Below, in pieces: positions 1 to 7,961 of a DNA stretch of 27,463 nt. The stretch's first letter is position 1; each line of letters starts with the position of its first letter. The stretch lies in contig JBBROA010000052.1 of assembly GCA_038229875.1 (NCBI GenBank), forward strand, positions 1-27,463. Direction: 5' to 3'. This DNA comes from JALYUA01 sp038229875 (GTDB lineage Bacteria > Acidobacteriota > Thermoanaerobaculia > UBA5066 > Gp7-AA6). Made by a program: the position numbers and the translations under genes. The notes under the pieces are model-generated. The model saw only the letters and a list, made by a program, of their open reading frames with translations. It searched no databases and had not been told where the DNA came from.

Positions 1-903
1 GACTCCGCAATCAACTACCGGGGCCAGAAGAGCGAACGCGCGATCGGCCGGGCCCTGAAAAAGGCCTTTGAGCAAGGGGCGGCCGCCCGCGACGAGGTCT
101 TCGTGACGACGAAGGGGGGGTATCTGCCCCACGACGCGGACGACCCCCGCCCGCCGAAGATCTACATCCGGGAGACTTTCCTGGACAGCGGCCTTGTCCC
201 GAGGTCGGAGCTCGTATCCGGCGGACACTGCATGTCGCCCGGGTATCTCAAAGACCAGTTGACGCGCAGCCGCGAGAACCTCGGCCTCGAGACGATCGAC
301 CTCTATTACCTCCACAACCTCGAAGCGCAGCGCTCTGCCCTGGACAAAGCGGCCTTCCGGAAACGGCTTTGCGCGGCCGCCGAGGTCATGGAGGAGGCGG
401 CGGCGTTGGGAGAGATCGGCTCGTGGGGGCTCGCCACCTGGGACGGCCTCCGGGCCCCCGCGGAGCATCCCGAGCATCTCTCGATGGCGGAGACCGTCGA
501 GGTCGCGCGGGAAATCTCGGGGGACAAGCACCATTTCTGCGGGGTGCAGATGCCCTTCAATCTCGCCATGTCGGAGGCGCTCGCGTATCGGTCCCAGACG
601 ATCGGTCAGGGCAAGGTCCCTGCGCTCCGGGCGGCGCAGTCGCTCGGGCTCTGCGTCTTCGGCTCGGCGACGCTGCTGCAGGGCCGGCTCGCGGCGGGAC
701 TCCCCGAGGAGATCGACGAGGCGCTCCCGGAGGCGACGAGCCCGGCCCGCCGCGCGATCCAGTTCTCCCGGTCCGCCTCTGGGATGACGACGAGCCTCGT
801 GGGGGTATCGACTCTGGAACACGCTCGCGACGACTTCGGCCTCTCCGGGGTCGCGCCGGCGGACCCTTCCCGCATCGCCGCGCTGTTCGAGACGGCGCCT
901 TGA
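1..903 (+). CDS. Aldo/keto reductase, 3' part (5' end outside window)
   Basis: The frame is open from base 1 to the TGA at 901-903, so the gene begins before the window; about 300 residues are present. It should be an NAD(P)H-dependent oxidoreductase with a TIM-barrel fold. The catalytic tetrad of the family can be placed: Asp and Tyr in DSAINYRGQKSE at the very start, Lys in VFVTTKGGY, and His in IDLYYLHN. The missing part is therefore only the first strand and helix. The C-terminal section (GVSTLEHARDD) matches the usual end of the barrel. The substrate cannot be predicted. A 129-base gap separates it from rho, which has its own Shine-Dalgarno site and is probably a separate unit. The family call is firm. 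Confidence 0.9.
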   Translation, partial: DSAINYRGQKSERAIGRALKKAFEQGAAARDEVFVTTKGGYLPHDADDPRPPKIYIRETFLDSGLVPRSELVSGGHCMSPGYLKDQLTRSRENLGLETIDLYYLHNLEAQRSALDKAAFRKRLCAAAEVMEEAAALGEIGSWGLATWDGLRAPAEHPEHLSMAETVEVAREISGDKHHFCGVQMPFNLAMSEALAYRSQTIGQGKVPALRAAQSLGLCVFGSATLLQGRLAAGLPEEIDEALPEATSPARRAIQFSRSASGMTTSLVGVSTLEHARDDFGLSGVAPADPSRIAALFETAP

Positions 904-987
904 CGCTTAAGAAGGCGCCAAGGAGCCCGGAACATATCCTGGTATCGCGGGATTGCCTTATCTGCTAGACTCCTGATTCGACGATCT

Positions 988-1019
988 TCCCGCCCGGGCT
1001 TCGAGCCTGCGCGGCGGGA
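988..1019 (+). promoter_or_regulatory. Hairpin in the rho leader
   Basis: TCCCGCC (988-994) pairs with GGCGGGA (1013-1019), and a second stem GGCT-TCG-AGCC (997-1007) lies inside it. The structure ends five bases before the GGGAG Shine-Dalgarno site (1024-1028) of rho. There is no T-run, so it is not an intrinsic terminator. Rho genes are often autoregulated in their leaders, so a regulatory role is possible but inferred only from position. Confidence 0.35.
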
Positions 1020-1032
1020 GCTTGGGAGCTCA

Positions 1033-2379
1033 GTGTCCGAAGACCCCTTGGTACCCCAGATTCCTGCGTCGCTTCCCGTGCAGACGGAGAGCCCGAATCC
1101 CGGTGAGAGCCCGAATCCCGGCGAGGGCCCTCGCCCGCATCGCCGCCGCCGCCGCAGACGCCGCCGTGGTGGAGGTGGCGGGGGAGGAGCCGGCGGCGGA
1201 GGGCGTCCTTCCGGTTCGAACGGCGGGGGAGGCTCTTACGCCGAACGCTCCGAGCGCGCGGACGAAGTCACTGCGACCGGCCCTGAACGTCCCGTCGAGG
1301 GCGTGCTGTACCTGCCTCCCCGGGACAACGCTCCAGGGGTGCTCGTCACCGCGAAGGCGAACTACCTTCCCTCTCCGAAGGATCCCATCGTCCCGCGGGA
1401 TCTGATCGTGCGCGAGGGCCTCGAGGCGGGTGCGTTCATCAGCGCTTTTGCGGTGGACGGCTCCCGTTCCGTCGTTCGGAGAATCGAGACCGTCGAGGGC
1501 ATGGACCCGGCTGCGTTCCGACAGCGTCCCGCGTTCGCGGACCTCGTCTCGATCGACCCGCACGACCGGCTGAAGCTCGAGACAGAGCCTGACGAGATGT
1601 GCGGGCGCGTCACCGATCTTCTGACCCCGATCGGGCGCGGCCAGCGCTGCCTGATCGTCGCGCCGCCCAAGGCAGGAAAGACGACGCTCTTAAAGCGCAT
1701 GGCGCACGCGGTGTCGGTGAACGACCCCGACGTCTACGTCATCGTTCTCTTGATCGACGAGCGCCCTGAGGAGATCACTGACTTCCGGCGCAGCGTCCGG
1801 GGCGAAGTGATCGCGTCCTCCGCGGACCTTTCCGCCGAGAATCACATCGCGGTCGCCGAGATCGTCGCGGAGCGCGCGCGCCGGCTCGTCGAATGCGGTA
1901 AGCACGCGATCATCTTTCTCGACTCCATCACCCGGATGGCGCGCGCCTACAACCATATGCAGAAAGGCGGCGGCAAGATCATGTCGGGCGGCATCGACGC
2001 CCGCACGATGGAAAAGCCGCGCCGCTTCTTCGGCGCCGCCCGGAACGCCGAAGGCGGCGGTTCGCTGACGATCATCGCAACCGCGCTGGTCGACACCGGC
2101 TCCCGGATGGACGAGATCATTTTTCAGGAGTTCAAGGGCACCGGCAACACGGAAATCGTGCTGGACCGGGACCTCTTCAATCGCCGGATCTTCCCGTGCA
2201 TCAACATTCCGCAGTCGGGCACCCGTAAGGAAGAGAAGCTCTACGATCCGGACGAGCTCCCGAAGATCGTCAAGCTGCGAAGAGCGCTCGCGGCGGTCGA
2301 CAAGATCCAGGCGATGGAGCTCGTGCTCGGCCGTCTCTCCAAATTCAAGTCCAACGCCGACTTTCTCAAGAGCTTCTGA
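1033..2379 (+). CDS. rho: Transcription termination factor Rho
   Basis: Hexameric RNA-dependent ATPase/translocase that terminates transcription. GTG start with GGGAG at 1024-1028; 448 residues. Residues 1-85 are low complexity: a duplicated SPNPGE, a run of arginines (about 37-45), then a glycine-rich stretch. About 88-150 correspond to the OB-fold RNA-binding domain (GVLYLPP, YLPSPKDPIV), but where E. coli has DGFGFLR this protein has DNAPGVLV, so the RNP-1 aromatics are gone. The ATPase core is intact: P-loop APPKAGKTTLLKR (about 210-222), Walker B IIFLDSITRMARAYN (about 293-307), GGIDARTMEKPRRFFGAARN for the secondary-site loop, and VDTGSRMDEIIFQEFKGTGN. The helical Rho_N domain is not recognisable and seems replaced by the disordered tail. 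A strong terminator follows. Confidence 0.97.
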   Translation: MSEDPLVPQIPASLPVQTESPNPGESPNPGEGPRPHRRRRRRRRRGGGGGGGAGGGGRPSGSNGGGGSYAERSERADEVTATGPERPVEGVLYLPPRDNAPGVLVTAKANYLPSPKDPIVPRDLIVREGLEAGAFISAFAVDGSRSVVRRIETVEGMDPAAFRQRPAFADLVSIDPHDRLKLETEPDEMCGRVTDLLTPIGRGQRCLIVAPPKAGKTTLLKRMAHAVSVNDPDVYVIVLLIDERPEEITDFRRSVRGEVIASSADLSAENHIAVAEIVAERARRLVECGKHAIIFLDSITRMARAYNHMQKGGGKIMSGGIDARTMEKPRRFFGAARNAEGGGSLTIIATALVDTGSRMDEIIFQEFKGTGNTEIVLDRDLFNRRIFPCINIPQSGTRKEEKLYDPDELPKIVKLRRALAAVDKIQAMELVLGRLSKFKSNADFLKSF

Positions 2380-2385
2380 GGCTGC

Positions 2386-2409
2386 CCGGCCGCTTTTTGG
2401 CCGGTTTTT
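2386..2409 (+). terminator. Intrinsic terminator after rho
   Basis: CCGGCC (2386-2391), loop GCTTTTT, GGCCGG (2399-2404), then five T. It begins seven bases after the rho stop codon and should separate rho from the gene at 2486. Confidence 0.85.
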
Positions 2410-2485
2410 CGAAGGATTCCGCCCTTCCGGGGCCCCTCCCGCTATCGCGCGGGGCGAACGTGCGTTAGCCTAGGACCACTCGAAC

Positions 2486-4966
2486 ATGCCCGGCGAAACA
2501 ATGAACTCGGAGTTGCGCGAGGCGCTCGACGAGCTCGAGCAGTACCTCTCGGACACTCTGCCGCCCCTCGTGGTCGCGGAGTCGTTTCGGGTCCTTCTCC
2601 AGTACTCACCCGAGCTCATGGCTTCGAACATCCACTCCTGGACAATCTCCCAGTACCGCGGCGGCACCGAGATCCCGGTCTCCGACTACCTCTTCCACGC
2701 TGTGAAGAAGATTCATCTGATGGGAGAGTTCAACCTCGTGCCTCGCGGACCCTTCGAGACTTTTTTGGAAGAGCTGAAGGAACGGGTGCTGGTCTACTGC
2801 CCGGAGGGTGACCGCGAGTTTTTGAAGACCAATCTCACGCACCTGAAGGATGCGACGAGCTCCTCCGCGACGGCGGCGGCGGTCGACGTCCTGTTCCGTC
2901 AAGCTCCGGTGACCGGCACCCGCGGGCTCGCGACGGCGGCGGGCGCCAAGGGGGGCGCCGAACCCGCGGGGGGTGAGGACCTTCAGAACCTGCGCCGGTT
3001 GTCGGTGCTTCTCGACCGACTCGAGCGCGAGGTCGGGTCGGGCGGCGGGTCGTCCGCTCCGCTGGCGTCGCAGACGCTCGCCGCGGCCGCGCGAACGTCG
3101 AAAACCGGGAAGGAATTCGAGCAGTACCTCGATCGTCTCCGCGAGATGGGATTGAACGTGAACACCGGTGACGTCTTCAAGTCACTCGGCAGCAGTCTTC
3201 CGGGATGGATCGTCCCGGCGGCGGCGGAAGACGCGCGCGCGGCGGCGGTGCCGGCGAGCCCCGCGATCGAAGCCATGCGGCGTATCGTCACGGAGACAGA
3301 AGACCCCGCCGAGTCGAGCCGCCGGTTCCAGGAGATGGTCCGCTCCGCGGTCGACCGTTTCAACGAAGGCTCGCTCGCGCAGTCGGGCACGATGATCGAT
3401 CTCGCGAATTCCATCATCGCGGACAGGACGGTCGACCCGGTCGCTGCGCAGGCGATGCGGAAGAAGGGCGACGAGACCCTCGACCCCGAGCGCCTGCGCA
3501 AGTACGCGGAGTCCGCCGAGCTTCATCCGCAGCTGCGGAAGGTGCTCAACTTCTTCCTGAACCTGACACCCGAGGGACTGCTCGCCGACCTGCGCCGCGA
3601 GGTGAAGCGGGAGCGGCGGCGTCTTCTTCTTCTGCTTTTGGAGGTGCACGGCCCGTCCGCGCGGGAGGCGGCGCTCGCGGATCTGCGCCCCGCGTTTGGC
3701 CGGGGCGCCGCCGACGAGGAGTGGTACTACCGGCGCAATCTCCTGTACCTGCTTCGCCGGATTCCCCGCCCGGCCGGAGCGGACATCGACGAGGACGTCG
3801 ATCTCGCGGTGCGGCACCTCGAGCTCCGTTTTCCGGCCCCCCTGGTCAAGGAGGCGATCGCGAACCTGGGACAGTTGAAGCACCCGAAGGCCGAGCACAC
3901 GCTCGTCTCGCTCCTCCAGGATCTCGAGGCCGTGCTGTTGAACAAGGCGACCGACAGCCCATACGACCCGCGAGAGACCCGCCTCCTGCTCGACCGGGTC
4001 GTCGCGGCGCTCGCGCGCTTCGGAACGCCGGGCGCGCACAAGGCGGTCGTCGAGCACGGCTTAAAGCGCCGCCCGGAGCTCGGGGACACGATGGCGCGGC
4101 TGCCGGAGCTCGCCGGGCAGGACCTTTCGGATGACGAAGAGGCGATGAACGCCCTTCTGGGCGCAATCAAGGCAAACGCGCCGTTCAAGCTCTTCGGGCT
4201 CGTCCTCCACCAGAACGACCAGAGCCTCTTCTACTGCATCGAAGCTCTGTCGACCACCCCCCATCCCGCCGTTCGCGCCGCATTCGAAGATCTGGCGAAA
4301 CGATTTACCGGGCACGAGATCGGGAAAGCCGCTTCGAAGGCGCTGATCGCCTTCGCGGAGTCTCCGGTCAACGCTTCGGGCCGCGAGGGCGCCGCGGCGC
4401 CTCCTCCGGCGGCGACCCTTTCCGGAGACCTCGACATCTTCGGGTTGCCCGCGCTCCTCCAGAGCCTAGCGGAGTCGCGGGTCAGCGGGTCGCTGAACGT
4501 GAAGGACCGCAAAGGCGAGACGATGGCGACGCTCCTGCTGAAGGTTGGCCGCCTCCAGGCGTGCCGGACGGGCCTGCTCTCGGGAGACGAAGCCTTCTAC
4601 CAGCTGCTCGAGCGTCCGCTCCCCGGAACGTTCGTGTTTTCCCGCTCGGCCGACTCGAGCGCGGACGACAGCGGCGCCGCGGGCCTGCGACAGATCCTTC
4701 CGCTCTCGCTCGAAGGCATGCGCCGTTACGACGAGTTCCAGCAGGCCGCCGCTCTGGTCCCCGACGAAGTCGAGCTGAAGACCACCGAGATCAAGCCGAC
4801 GCCCCATCCCGACGAGCGCGACGGAATCCTGTTCCGCGACCTCTGGACGCGCGTGTCGACGGGAGCGACGCCGCGCGAATGCGAGTCGAGCGTCGCGGCG
4901 GACTCCTACAGGATCCGCCGGCTCCTCGCCCACTGGGTGGCCGCGGGAGCGCTCGCCGCCGCCTGA
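2486..4966 (+). CDS. Large HEAT-like repeat protein with C-terminal DUF4388 (PATAN) domain
   Basis: 826 residues, no signal peptide or membrane segment, so cytoplasmic. The N-terminal two thirds are helical, with HEAT/armadillo-like units in the middle (for example the helices around LVKEAIANLGQLKHPKAEHTLVSLL and HPAVRAAFEDLAKRF). Two Ala/Gly/Ser linkers occur near 155-165 and 185-200. Residues about 645-735 (SGDLDIFGLPALLQSL, SGSLNV, KVGRLQACRTG, GDEAFYQLL, GTFVF) are a clear DUF4388/PATAN domain, a module common beside signalling proteins in Myxococcota and Acidobacteriota. The last 60 residues look like a winged helix. The start could be ATG 2486 or ATG 2501; neither has a strong Shine-Dalgarno site. 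The specific role is unknown; a scaffold or signalling function is inferred from the architecture. Confidence 0.85.
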   Translation: MPGETMNSELREALDELEQYLSDTLPPLVVAESFRVLLQYSPELMASNIHSWTISQYRGGTEIPVSDYLFHAVKKIHLMGEFNLVPRGPFETFLEELKERVLVYCPEGDREFLKTNLTHLKDATSSSATAAAVDVLFRQAPVTGTRGLATAAGAKGGAEPAGGEDLQNLRRLSVLLDRLEREVGSGGGSSAPLASQTLAAAARTSKTGKEFEQYLDRLREMGLNVNTGDVFKSLGSSLPGWIVPAAAEDARAAAVPASPAIEAMRRIVTETEDPAESSRRFQEMVRSAVDRFNEGSLAQSGTMIDLANSIIADRTVDPVAAQAMRKKGDETLDPERLRKYAESAELHPQLRKVLNFFLNLTPEGLLADLRREVKRERRRLLLLLLEVHGPSAREAALADLRPAFGRGAADEEWYYRRNLLYLLRRIPRPAGADIDEDVDLAVRHLELRFPAPLVKEAIANLGQLKHPKAEHTLVSLLQDLEAVLLNKATDSPYDPRETRLLLDRVVAALARFGTPGAHKAVVEHGLKRRPELGDTMARLPELAGQDLSDDEEAMNALLGAIKANAPFKLFGLVLHQNDQSLFYCIEALSTTPHPAVRAAFEDLAKRFTGHEIGKAASKALIAFAESPVNASGREGAAAPPPAATLSGDLDIFGLPALLQSLAESRVSGSLNVKDRKGETMATLLLKVGRLQACRTGLLSGDEAFYQLLERPLPGTFVFSRSADSSADDSGAAGLRQILPLSLEGMRRYDEFQQAAALVPDEVELKTTEIKPTPHPDERDGILFRDLWTRVSTGATPRECESSVAADSYRIRRLLAHWVAAGALAAA

Positions 4967-5080
4967 CGGAGGAAGGTGCCGGCGCCGGCGCCGTCCGGGG
5001 TCAGGCGCCGCGATCCTGAGAAGTGAGGCGGGGGGTAGCCCGAAGAAGAATCAACGACGGGAAGAGGTTGACCCTTACGG

Positions 5081-6421
5081 CTAGCGCCGGTGACTCTTCC
5101 TCTTCGTTCTTCCAAAAGAATCCGGGTCCTCCGGACTCGCGGCAATCGGGATGCGCATCCCGGCGGGCTTCTGGCGCGGCCCCGAGCGGCGCGGCTGTCC
5201 TGCCGCATGCGGGCGAGGAGCGTTTGAGACCTTGCCCGACCGGAACAGCTCCTCGGGCGGCCAGTGCACCTCGATCGGACGGCCGATCAGCTTCTGGATC
5301 GCGTCGAGCGAGAACACGTAGTCGTCGCAGGCAAAGGAGACCGCCTGGCCGACCGCGCCGGCGCGGCCGGTGCGGCCGATCCGGTGAACGTAGTCCTCGG
5401 CGTCCTGCGGAAGGTCGTAGTTGATGACGTGCGAGACGCCCTCGATGTGGAGTCCCCGGGACGCGACGTCGGTCGCGACCAGGACCGCGAGCCGGCCTTC
5501 CTTGAAGTCGGTCAGAATCTTCAGTCGGCGGTCCTGCGGCACGTTCCCGGCGAGCGCGCGCGTCGGGTAACCGTTCGCGGTCAGGCCCTTCACCAGGTCG
5601 AACGCTGTCGTCCGCCGGTTCACGAAGATGAGAACCCGGGAGCCGCCCTCCTGCTCCAGGACACCTAAGAGCAGCCGGAATTTCTCCGACGAAGACACGT
5701 GGTACAGCAGCTCGGTGATTCCTTCCGCTCCGACGCGCTCCGGCTCGACCTCGATCTTCTGGGCGTTGTTCATGTGCTCGTACGCAAGCTCCATGACGGA
5801 GGCGGAGAGCGTGGCCGAGAAGAGGAGGGTCTGCCGGCGGTCGTAGGAAGGGCAGCGGCGCAGGATCTTGCGAAGGTCGCGGATGAAGCCCATGTCGAAC
5901 ATCCGGTCGGCTTCGTCGACGACGAGGATCTCGACGTCCTTGAACGTCGTGGCGCCCTGCTGCTCGTAGTCGATCAGGCGCCCCGGCGTTCCGACGAGGA
6001 TGTCCGGAACCGTTTTCACGGCGTCGCGCTGGAGCCGATAGTCGATTCCTCCGAACACGGCGAGGGTCGAGAGGCCCGTGTGAAGCCCCAGGGCCTCGGC
6101 CTCCTGGCGGATCTGGACGACCAGCTCCCGCGTCGGGGCGATGACGAGCGCCCGGGGCCCGTGAGCGGGACCCGGCCGCGGGGTGCGCAGCAGGCGCGAA
6201 AAAATCGTGATCAGGAAGGCGGCGGTCTTTCCCGTACCCGTCTGCGCCTGGCCGGCGACGTCGCGTCCGGAAAGGGTCAAGGGGAGCGTGGCCGCCTGGA
6301 TCGGAGTCGCGAAAACGAAGCCCGCCTCGGCCAGGCCCCAGCGGACTTCGTCTGGCACATCGAACTCGAAGAGCCGGACATCGGTCAGGTGCCGGTCGGC
6401 GTTGGTAGAAATGTTGTTCAC
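5081..6421 (-). CDS. DEAD-box ATP-dependent RNA helicase, RhlE-like
   Basis: 446 residues. Motifs in order: Q motif (FATPIQAATLPL), motif I AQTGTGKT, Ia PTRELVVQI, Ib VGTPGRLIDY, II VDEADRMFDMGF, III SATLS, IV RVLIFVNRR, V ATDVASRGLHIEGV, VI YVHRIGRTGRAG. The basic C-terminal tail (about 410-446, ending KRKSHRR) is typical of RhlE/CsdA-like enzymes that remodel RNA in ribosome assembly or mRNA decay. It starts with GTG at 6421; GTG and the TGA of the upstream gene share bases (GTGA), so the two are translationally coupled. No Shine-Dalgarno site is needed or visible. The gene runs toward the HEAT/DUF4388 gene. The subfamily is less certain than the family. Confidence 0.95.
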   Translation of the reverse strand: MNNISTNADRHLTDVRLFEFDVPDEVRWGLAEAGFVFATPIQAATLPLTLSGRDVAGQAQTGTGKTAAFLITIFSRLLRTPRPGPAHGPRALVIAPTRELVVQIRQEAEALGLHTGLSTLAVFGGIDYRLQRDAVKTVPDILVGTPGRLIDYEQQGATTFKDVEILVVDEADRMFDMGFIRDLRKILRRCPSYDRRQTLLFSATLSASVMELAYEHMNNAQKIEVEPERVGAEGITELLYHVSSSEKFRLLLGVLEQEGGSRVLIFVNRRTTAFDLVKGLTANGYPTRALAGNVPQDRRLKILTDFKEGRLAVLVATDVASRGLHIEGVSHVINYDLPQDAEDYVHRIGRTGRAGAVGQAVSFACDDYVFSLDAIQKLIGRPIEVHWPPEELFRSGKVSNAPRPHAAGQPRRSGPRQKPAGMRIPIAASPEDPDSFGRTKRKSHRR

Positions 6422-7050
6422 CGAGAGATTTTATCCCGGATCGGCGTCGCCGCAGGAGGATCCTCGATTTCCCGGAGGCGTCTGAAGTCCCGGACGATCG
6501 GCTTTCCGGTCGCCCGCGACAGGGCCGCCGCGATCGTGCGCTTTTCCTTCGGGCCCGCCATGCCGGCCAGCGGGATGAGACGCCCGCCGGCCCTCGCGGC
6601 GAGCCGCTCGACCGCCCAGGTCCACCAGGGCGGCAGCGGAACGAAGGTCTCGCGCCAGCAGTCGAGGTCGGATCGGAGGATCCGATGACGGCGGACGTTT
6701 TCGAAGACGGCGGTTTCGATCGTGATCGCGTCCGGCCCGACCTCGATCGTTTCCTCCGCGAAGGCCAGAGCTGAGAGACCGAGCAGCGCGAAGGGGGTCG
6801 AGAGCCCGACGGCCACGGAAAGCGCAAGCAGGGCGGAGAGGGGCAGGTCGGCAAAGTCGCCCTTCCGGAGCCCGGAATCCCAGGCCGAGACAAGGCGGGC
6901 GCCCCCGAAGAGGGTCGCCAGGAGAAGCGCGGCGGCCACCCCGAGCAGCCTGACCCTATCGCGACGGCGCCGCACGAGAGGGCCGATTTCGATGCGAAGC
7001 CCGGAAGGAAGAGGAATGATCCGGACGCGCTCTCCTTCTCGATTCGCCAC
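6418..7050 (-). CDS. Two-helix membrane protein with PH-like C-terminal domain
   Basis: 210 residues. A short N-terminal part (VRIIPLPSGLRIEIGPLVRRRRDRVR) is followed by two hydrophobic helices at about 35-53 and 72-95 (LPLSALLALSVAVGL and neighbours). A soluble part (ETIEVGPDAITIETAVFENVRRHRILRSDLDCWRE) has the strand pattern of bacterial PH-like domains found in small membrane proteins. The substrate and role are unknown. GTG start; the stop overlaps the helicase GTG, making this the first gene of a two-gene operon. No Shine-Dalgarno site precedes the start, but TACAAT lies seven bases upstream, which suggests a leaderless message. The GTG is preferred because the frame has no better start with a ribosome site. 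Confidence 0.75.
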   Translation of the reverse strand: MANREGERVRIIPLPSGLRIEIGPLVRRRRDRVRLLGVAAALLLATLFGGARLVSAWDSGLRKGDFADLPLSALLALSVAVGLSTPFALLGLSALAFAEETIEVGPDAITIETAVFENVRRHRILRSDLDCWRETFVPLPPWWTWAVERLAARAGGRLIPLAGMAGPKEKRTIAAALSRATGKPIVRDFRRLREIEDPPAATPIRDKISR

Positions 7051-7057
7051 GTCTCAA

Positions 7058-7063
7058 ATTGTA
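7058..7063 (-). promoter_or_regulatory. Candidate -10 element of the PH-protein/helicase operon
   Basis: On the minus strand TACAAT is followed by seven bases and then the GTG start at 7050, placing the expected transcription start at or next to the start codon. It lies in the only A/T-rich spot of the 56-base divergent gap; the overlapping TATGAT (7062-7067) on the plus strand could serve the opposite gene. No convincing -35 is seen. Confidence 0.4.
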
Positions 7064-7106
7064 TGATTCGAAGCGCCGGGGAGACCCGGGACAGGAGGAG
7101 CACAGA

Positions 7107-7850
7107 GTGGCCAAGAAGAAGAAATCGGCGGGGAAATCGTCCGGCAGCGGAAGGACCAAACGCTCCGGCGGCGCGAAGAAGCGTTCGGGCAGGGGCGCCT
7201 CGGCGCGCGGACGCGGGTCCTCCGGCGGCGCGAAAAAGTCGTCGTCGAAGAAAGCCTCCTCGCGCGGCGCGGCGAAGAAGTCGTCGGCGAAGAAGTCGTC
7301 CTCGCGCGGCGCGGCGAAGAAGTCCGCGGCGAAGAAGACCGGCTCCTCGAGGAGCGCCTCTCGATCCGCCGCGAAAAAATCGACCGCCAGCCGTTCGGGT
7401 GGATCAAAGACCTCTTCGAGCTCTCGCGCGAAGATGAGCCGGTCGAAAGCGTCGGGCACGGAACGCGGCGCGCAGACTCCTTCCACGACAGCCTCGTCGG
7501 ACACGACACGCGGGCGCTCGAACGCGAGTCCCTCGCGCAGTTCCACTTCCGCGAAGTCGTCCGAGCGCTCTTCTCCGGGCAAGCCCGCCGCGACTTCTCC
7601 AGGCAGGCCCGCCAGGTCTTCAGGAATGGCCGGCGGAGGTTCTTCGGGCAAGTCCGCCGGAGCCACCGGGACCGGCGAGATGTTCGGGGAAGGAATCTGG
7701 AAGGCGGACGAGGAGTACCGGCGCGGACTGAAGGAATTCTCCGAGACTCACGACTCGGAAGAGCTCGCCCGCGCAGCGGCGGACGACCTGGACGACGAGG
7801 ACGAGGAAGCCTCCCCCGGCAAGAAGCCCGTCGGAGAGGGCGAGTGGTAA
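7107..7850 (+). CDS. Lys/Ser/Ala-rich histone H1-like protein
   Basis: The GTG at 7107 is chosen because AGGAGG (7093-7098) sits eight bases upstream; an earlier in-frame ATG at 7059 lacks a ribosome site. 247 residues. Residues 1-110 are almost only Lys, Ser, Ala, Gly and Arg, with tandem 14-residue units of the type SSRGAAKKSSAKKS; the matching 42-base DNA repeat is visible at 7257 and 7299. This resembles the C-terminal tails of histone H1 and of bacterial H1-like or HupB-type DNA-binding proteins. Residues 110-195 are Ser/Thr/Pro-rich. The last 50 residues turn acidic (EFSETHDSEELARAAADDLDDEDEE) after a GEGIWKADEEYRRGLKEF helix. So a basic arm, a linker and an acidic tail. Nucleic-acid binding is inferred from composition only; no globular fold is recognised. 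Confidence 0.8.
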   Translation: MAKKKKSAGKSSGSGRTKRSGGAKKRSGRGASARGRGSSGGAKKSSSKKASSRGAAKKSSAKKSSSRGAAKKSAAKKTGSSRSASRSAAKKSTASRSGGSKTSSSSRAKMSRSKASGTERGAQTPSTTASSDTTRGRSNASPSRSSTSAKSSERSSPGKPAATSPGRPARSSGMAGGGSSGKSAGATGTGEMFGEGIWKADEEYRRGLKEFSETHDSEELARAAADDLDDEDEEASPGKKPVGEGEW

Positions 7851-7873
7851 GATCTTATTAACCCGTCACCATT

Positions 7874-7894
7874 GCCGGACTCTTGTCCGGCTTT
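7874..7894 (+). terminator. First of two tandem terminators
   Basis: GCCGGAC (7874-7880), loop TCTT, GTCCGGC (7885-7891), then TTTGT. It follows the H1-like gene by 23 bases. Confidence 0.65.
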
Positions 7895-7903
7895 GTCGGA
7901 AAT

Positions 7904-7936
7904 AGAAGGTCCCGAGAAATCGGGACCTTCTTGTTT
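7904..7936 (+). terminator. Second tandem terminator, GAAA tetraloop
   Basis: A perfect 12-bp stem, AGAAGGTCCCGA (7904-7915) with TCGGGACCTTCT (7920-7931), closed by a GAAA tetraloop and followed by TGTTTT. It is a strong terminator for the plus strand, and the stem may also slow readthrough from the convergent thioesterase gene. Confidence 0.9.
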
Positions 7937-7961
7937 TACGCCCCGCCGCTTCCCCGGCTCC

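Noticed and set aside
943..971. Possible rho promoter around TAGACT (966-971)
   Set aside because: No hexamer resembling a -35 at a proper distance; too weak to report as a feature.
4979..5012. GGCGCC-rich inverted repeat between the HEAT/DUF4388 and helicase genes
   Set aside because: Short G+C palindromes are common here and no T-run follows on either strand; not supportable as a terminator.
5001..7103. A 700-codon open frame on the minus strand over the helicase region
   Set aside because: It is the +1 shadow of the helicase and PH-like genes; its product is Arg/Pro/Gly-rich with no family motif, while the helicase frame has every DEAD-box motif.
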